From positions 1-64,000 of the forward strand of contig DATHEQ010000414.1 of assembly GCA_035318505.1 (NCBI GenBank): a DNA stretch of 64,000 nucleotides. The letters run 5' to 3'. The stretch's first letter is position 1. Each line of letters opens with the position of its first letter. The notes below the pieces were generated by a model, which was not told the origin of the DNA, did not search any database, and worked only from the letters and a program-made list of their open reading frames with translations. Source of the DNA: DASWDH01 sp035318505. GTDB taxonomy: Bacteria > Myxococcota_A > Polyangia > Polyangiales > Polyangiaceae. The translations under genes were made by a program, and so were the position numbers. Below, piece by piece: positions 60,061-64,000 of this stretch.

Positions 60061-60374
60061 TTGAGTGGCGCTGGAGGTCCGAGGCGCAGGCTGGCGTCAT
60101 GTTCGACGCAGGTTTAATGGGAGTCAAGTGCGGCTCGGCCATTCACGATCGCACGGTAGATGCCCGTTACCTGTGACCGTAAAAGCGCGAGGAATGGGCA
60201 CCGCGCCGCGGGCGAAACGCCGCCTTTCGGTCGCCGAGAGATCGCTTTTTCGCGCGAATGCCACAAGTAAAGATAGAGCGACTGCTTCGTAGCGATTGAA
60301 CAGGGGACGGGCAGCCGGAGGCGACCTTTGCTCCGTGCTGTGAAAGAAGTCGCGACCGTCACGAGGAGGTACCG
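60061..60374. other. Intergenic stretch between divergent genes
   Basis: Holds the start regions of the minus-strand lipoprotein and the universal stress protein gene. No gene. AGGAGG at 60364-60369 is the ribosome-binding site of the latter. Confidence 0.55.
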
Positions 60375-61004
60375 ATGCGCACTCTTATGGGCCGCAACAG
60401 CAGCGGCAAATTCTTGGTCTTGGTAGAAGTCGATTTTTCCGAGAATGGCGCGAGCGTGCTGCAATCGGCGGCCGATCTCGTAGCGACGACGCCCGAGTCC
60501 GAACTGCATCTCGTGCATGCTTTTGGCCCCGCAGTCGGAATCGATCAACTGCGCTGGTTTCCTGCGTTGTCCGATCTCACATCGGTCGAAGATTCCGACG
60601 CAGCAGGAGCCGCTCTCCATCGGATTGCCGCGACGATTTCGCTGCGAGACACACGAGTGTGCGCCCACGTGCACGAGGGGAGCGCCACCACCGTGATCGC
60701 CCAGTTGGCCGATGACATCGAAGCCGACCTCGTCGTCATCGGAAACCACGATCGCGCGGGAGTAAATCGCTCCTTCTTCGGGTCGTTCGCGGAGAAGCTC
60801 GTGCGAACGGCGCGTTGTCCCGTCTTGATCATCCGTTCCAAATCGATCCCCGCATCCGAGCCGATCGCGCCCCCGTGTCCAGCGTGCGAAGCCAGCAAGC
60901 GGCTCACGTGGGGAGCCCACCTCCGATGTCTCGATCACGCGCAACGCCCTGCCAGCGCTACGACGGATCATCCAACACCGTCGGCTTTCGAGCTCAGCGC
61001 ATAG
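60375..61004 (+). CDS. Universal stress protein with Cys-rich C-terminal tail
   Basis: A 209-residue UspA-fold protein: FLVLVEVDFSENGASVLQSA, ESELHLVHAFGP, CAHVHEGSATTVIAQLADDI and EADLVVIGNHDRAGVNRSFF, then GSFAEKLVRTARCPVLIIRS. The nucleotide-binding loop (normally GxxGxnxG(S/T)) is changed to GNHDRAGVNRSFFGS, so binding may be altered. After the Usp domain comes a tail with CPACEASKRLTWGAHLRC, a zinc-like Cys-x2-Cys...Cys pattern seen in deltaproteobacterial Usps. AGGAGG lies six bases before the ATG. A fragment of a related gene lies at 52.6 kb. Confidence 0.88.
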   Translation: MRTLMGRNSSGKFLVLVEVDFSENGASVLQSAADLVATTPESELHLVHAFGPAVGIDQLRWFPALSDLTSVEDSDAAGAALHRIAATISLRDTRVCAHVHEGSATTVIAQLADDIEADLVVIGNHDRAGVNRSFFGSFAEKLVRTARCPVLIIRSKSIPASEPIAPPCPACEASKRLTWGAHLRCLDHAQRPASATTDHPTPSAFELSA

Positions 61005-61347
61005 ACTGTCTCGACCGACTGAAGCGGTCGGCCATTGCATTGGAATGGTCGCTCTGCCCGCGCGCCGGCGACACGCGAGGTCGCCCAGGTGCGAAACGGA
61101 CTCGAGCCATCTCGCCTTCCTCGCGGTGAGCCGTTTTCAGGGCCGAACGCTACTGCCATGATGCACGCGCTTTGGCGCACGGCCGCCATTCTGAAGTTTC
61201 TCTCGTCATAGCCGCGAAAACATCCCTTTTCGAACGGAGGCTGCCTTCAGGGCAGAGGCACGCTCGCGAAGCGCACTGCTCCATCTGATTCCAACGAATT
61301 CGATCGCGGAGTCACGAACGAAATCGGGACAGTGGCTGGAGCTAGTC
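61005..61347. other. Intergenic stretch
   Basis: No gene or structured element recognised; it precedes the truncated lipoprotein gene. Confidence 0.5.
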
Positions 61348-61998
61348 ATGACTAGGCGACGAAACAGCGGGATGTCGCACGAGGCTTTCTTTCTTCTTGT
61401 GTTCGCGCTCCTCGGCATCGCGTGCTCGGCCGGCAACAACACGAGTGGCGCTGGTGGGTCGTCACGGACTGGCGGGTCGGGCGGAGATGGTCAGTCCGGC
61501 GGTGTCGGTGGGTCGGGCGTCGGGGGTTCCGGTGGGTCGGGCGTTGGCGGTTCGGGCGGGTCTGGCGGAGCGGGGGGCTCCAGTGGATCGAGCGGCGCGG
61601 GAGGTTCCGCGGGTAAATTCGATGCCGGCGTCGCCGACACCGGCGCGACCACGCCTGATACGAGTACGGTCGATGCGCGCACGGCGGACAGCAGCACCGG
61701 TACTCGCGACACGGGCACCACACCCACCGATTCGGGTGGCGGTGGCGGTGGGGGTCCTGCGGACGGTGCGACGCCGAGTCCAGGATGCGGATCCACCTCG
61801 ACCCAGAGCGGCACCCTCTCGATGATGGTTGGGGGAGTGAACAGGACTTACATTCTCAAGCTGCCCACCACTTACAATGCGAACACGCCCTATCGGATGA
61901 TTTTTGCCTGGCATCATTTAACTGGCAACGCTGCGGGAATCGCGCGCGGAAACTACTATGGGATGGACACGCCTGCCTACGCGAACGGGCGACATTGA
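61348..61998 (+). pseudogene. Depolymerase/esterase-like lipoprotein, truncated
   Basis: A lipoprotein signal (LLVFALLGIAC) and a Gly/Ser/Thr spacer of about 120 residues are followed by GTLSMMVGGVNRTYILKLPT, NTPYRMIFAWHHLTGNAAGI and YYGMDTPAYANGRH. This is the start of a poly(3-hydroxybutyrate)-depolymerase/feruloyl-esterase domain. The frame stops before the Gly-x-Ser-x-Gly nucleophile and the rest is absent; a convergent phytase gene follows after 38 bases. It may still be secreted but cannot be a hydrolase. Confidence 0.7.
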
Positions 61999-62036
61999 TG
62001 ATAGCGGAGCAGAATCGATGGCAACCGCGTTTCAGC

Positions 62037-63389
62037 CTATTGCAGCGGGATGTACTTGAGGTTCGACGTTACGCCGCCGGTGTTGCTGCCGTCGTGAACG
62101 ACGAGCGCGCCTTTGGGAAATCCGGGGCCGAGGTCGGAGGTGGAGATGTCGAGACCATCGGTTTGGCTGACCCCATCGATGGAGCCGTTGCTTCCGACGG
62201 TGAACTCCTTGAGGAAGGCGTTGGTCTCGCGATCGTAGGTCACGAACCTGCTATCGCCCTGCAGGGAGAGCACCAGGTAGCCGGAAGTGCCCAGCCCTCT
62301 GGCGAGGCTGACGCCCTCGAGGTCCATCACCAAATGGCCATCGCCTACGGCGCCTACTTGCATGCAGTCGGCCCCCGCCGTGGGTTCGGCGCCGTATCGC
62401 CAAAGCGCGACGTCTTCCTGGGCGACGTAGAGCCGCCCCATCTCGTCATCCGCAACGCACCCTTCGGTGATGCTGCCAACGTCGAAGGAGCGCACCTTGG
62501 TGGCGGAGACCTTGCCCGCGTCCTCACCGAGCTCGTACTGTTCCATCACCGACGTGCCTGTCTCCTGCGTGACGAATGCGTAAAACTTGTCGGTCGCCGC
62601 GCTGTGATAGAGACAAAAGCCGTAGTTCGGCGAGGTGGTGGCGATGGTCAGTCCGATCGGCGCGGAAAGCTGCCGCGTGGCCGGGTCGAGCTGCCAGAAG
62701 ATGAGCGTGTCGGTGGTTCGGTTGTTTCCTCCGACGAGCACGATGGATCGACCGGCGAGAGGGAATCCGGAGCGCAAATCGACATTGCCGATCTTGCCGT
62801 CCTGTCGAAATTGCAGAAGTTTGCCTTGCATGTCGAAGACGCCGACGCCACCGGTGATATCGTCTTTGTTGTCCGCAATGACCACGCTGAGCTCGGGTGT
62901 GGTCGGGTTGGCGTAAATGGCGCTGTCGTCGGAGATGTCGATAATGCTGCTGCTCGGTGAGAAGGAATCCGTTTCCACGCTGGGAAGGGGCGGCGAAGGG
63001 ATTTGAGGGGTGGGGCCAGCGCCCGTATCGCCGCTGTCACCCCGGTCGTTGCCGCTCTCCTCGAGCGCGCGGTCGGAAGCGCTCACGTCGCGGGTGTCGG
63101 TGACGCTTCGGTCGTCGACACCGTCGCTCGCAATGGGATCGTTGCTTCCGTCCACTGCCGGTCGGCCGTCGCTGCGGCTCTGATTGTCGACCACTTGCCC
63201 ACCATCGGTAACGGTTTGGTCGCGATGGTTCGCGTCGAGGCCGTCGCTAGCGTCGAGCCTACTGCTGCCGCCCTCGTCTGCGTGAGAAGCGGGCGCAGCC
63301 GACTCCGAACCGCAGCCCAACGAAAGTCCAGCCGGCGCTCCGGACGCCATGATTGACAACATCAGCGTGAGAAAGCTGCTGTCGCGCAT
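62037..63389 (-). CDS. Phytase-like beta-propeller lipoprotein
   Basis: A 450-residue lipoprotein (APAGLSLGC). The linker (residues 30-140) is Asp/Ser-rich rather than Gly-rich (ASDGLDANHRDQTVTDGGQV). The rest matches the 3-phytase propeller family (PF02333): DISDDSAIYANPTTPELSVV, VGVFDMQGKLLQFRQDGKIG with NVDLR, SITEGCVADDEMGRLYVAQE with VALWRY, and GYLVLSLQGDSRFVTYDRET, then DGVSQTDGLDISTSDLG. Family members hydrolyse phytate using bound calcium. Most acidic calcium ligands appear present. Confidence 0.85.
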   Translation of the reverse strand: MRDSSFLTLMLSIMASGAPAGLSLGCGSESAAPASHADEGGSSRLDASDGLDANHRDQTVTDGGQVVDNQSRSDGRPAVDGSNDPIASDGVDDRSVTDTRDVSASDRALEESGNDRGDSGDTGAGPTPQIPSPPLPSVETDSFSPSSSIIDISDDSAIYANPTTPELSVVIADNKDDITGGVGVFDMQGKLLQFRQDGKIGNVDLRSGFPLAGRSIVLVGGNNRTTDTLIFWQLDPATRQLSAPIGLTIATTSPNYGFCLYHSAATDKFYAFVTQETGTSVMEQYELGEDAGKVSATKVRSFDVGSITEGCVADDEMGRLYVAQEDVALWRYGAEPTAGADCMQVGAVGDGHLVMDLEGVSLARGLGTSGYLVLSLQGDSRFVTYDRETNAFLKEFTVGSNGSIDGVSQTDGLDISTSDLGPGFPKGALVVHDGSNTGGVTSNLKYIPLQ

Positions 63390-63561
63390 CGTCCCGGTGT
63401 AGTGGACACGTTGCGCCGAGACCGATCACGGCGCGTCCTTCCGACCCCCGCTTGTTGCTCGCCGACGCGCCCGCAGCGCAAATTTTCAATGACGGGGCGG
63501 CTTTTTCACCGACCGGCGATTCGTGCACGCCACGACGCGATGAGCACCGGCGCGACGGCCG
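63390..63561. other. Intergenic gap
   Basis: No gene recognised. It contains the promoter region of the phytase gene. Confidence 0.5.
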
Positions 63562-64000
63562 TCAATAAGTCACTTGCGGAAAAGCGGCGCGCGCTGCGTC
63601 GAACTGGACATCGGTTGGGAAGTTCGGACCAAACGCCAAGTTGGCCTGGGCCTTCATGTTGACCTGCGCGGCGCCGCTCATGAAGTGGACAAATTCAGCC
63701 AACGTGAGATCGCGGCTGTAGCTGCCTCCGCTCTTGGGGAAGTGTTGCGCCAGCAGCTGGAAGAATCGCACCATGACTTGGGCGTGCCCGTGATCGCGCC
63801 ACAGGGGGTAAAACCAATCGCGAAACCAGTGCGAACCGGCCTGCGGAAAATCGTCGGTCCCGTTGGTGTACCGCGTGAACACGCGATCGGCGTCGCTCGT
63901 CAAGCCGAGCGCCACGTAGAGATCGTACTGATAAAATTCGGCCCACTTGCTGTCCATCCACACGCCGAAGGCAGGCGAACCGTGCACGCCATTGTTGGCC
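63562..64000 (-). CDS. C-terminal part of an unknown protein, cut by the window end
   Basis: The frame is open to the last base. The visible 146 residues read GSPAFGVWMDSKWAEFYQYD, LYVALGLTSDADRVFTRYTN, HWFRDWFYPLWRDHGHAQVM and SYSRDLTLAEFVHFMSGAAQ. Aromatic-rich helical sequence of this kind occurs at the end of large secreted myxobacterial proteins, but I cannot name the family. Internal GTG codons should not be taken as starts. Confidence 0.75.
   Translation of the reverse strand, partial: ANNGVHGSPAFGVWMDSKWAEFYQYDLYVALGLTSDADRVFTRYTNGTDDFPQAGSHWFRDWFYPLWRDHGHAQVMVRFFQLLAQHFPKSGGSYSRDLTLAEFVHFMSGAAQVNMKAQANLAFGPNFPTDVQFDAARAAFPQVTY

Overview
The window looks like a chromosomal segment from a high-GC Myxococcota (Polyangiales/Sorangium-like). 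The evidence is the very high GC content, frequent GTG starts and ATGA/GTGA gene overlaps, the tig-clpP-clpX-lon block, parAB next to unrelated housekeeping genes, and many lipoproteins whose lipobox is followed by a long Gly/Ala/Ser/Thr spacer of the kind common in that phylum. This placement is inferred from gene content and style. There is no rRNA gene in the window.

Region 1 (1-23 kb) is a dense, intact core. A minus-strand chain (exported protein, RNase D, LpxB, family-39-type glycosyltransferase) is translationally coupled by short overlaps. glnD and a TPR lipoprotein run on the plus strand. parB/parA run on the minus strand, divergent from a small acidic protein. The chaperone/protease block tig-clpP-clpX-lon follows, then a 1030-residue beta-propeller lipoprotein, tRNA-Val(TAC), a small Ser/Lys-repeat protein, a DUF6766 membrane protein, rtcB and tRNA-Asp(GTC).

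Region 2 (23-53 kb) is accessory DNA: toxin-antitoxin modules (a ruined DUF433/DUF5615 pair, hipBA, MbcA/RES, a PIN pair, a class II Fic protein), small stress or detoxification enzymes (two GSTs, alpha/beta hydrolase, VOC, DoxX, DUF1993, DUF1259, AhpD/CMD-like proteins, AlkD), and several ArsR/MerR/ECF regulators with candidate palindromic operators. Between about 33 and 53 kb it is also a gene graveyard. At least a dozen genes are truncated, frameshifted or carry an in-frame stop: YegP/DUF1508, a HerA-like ATPase fragment, an SDR, DUF4336, GNAT, an ECF sigma factor, DUF417, an AHSA1 protein, an NmrA-like protein, and USP and BlaI scraps. Intact genes sit directly between them.

Region 3 (53-64 kb) is dominated by exported proteins: a three-gene operon encoding a DUF1592-type lipoprotein, a Tat-exported DUF1552 protein and a lipoprotein with a CX4CH haem-type motif; two uncharacterised lipoproteins; a universal stress protein; a truncated depolymerase-like lipoprotein; a phytase-like propeller lipoprotein; and a protein running off the window end. 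The DUF1592/DUF1552/CX4CH operon is the best candidate for an undescribed envelope system. The decay island and the unknown 570-residue membrane protein with a hairpin-rich leader (40.0-41.7 kb) are the next most interesting items.
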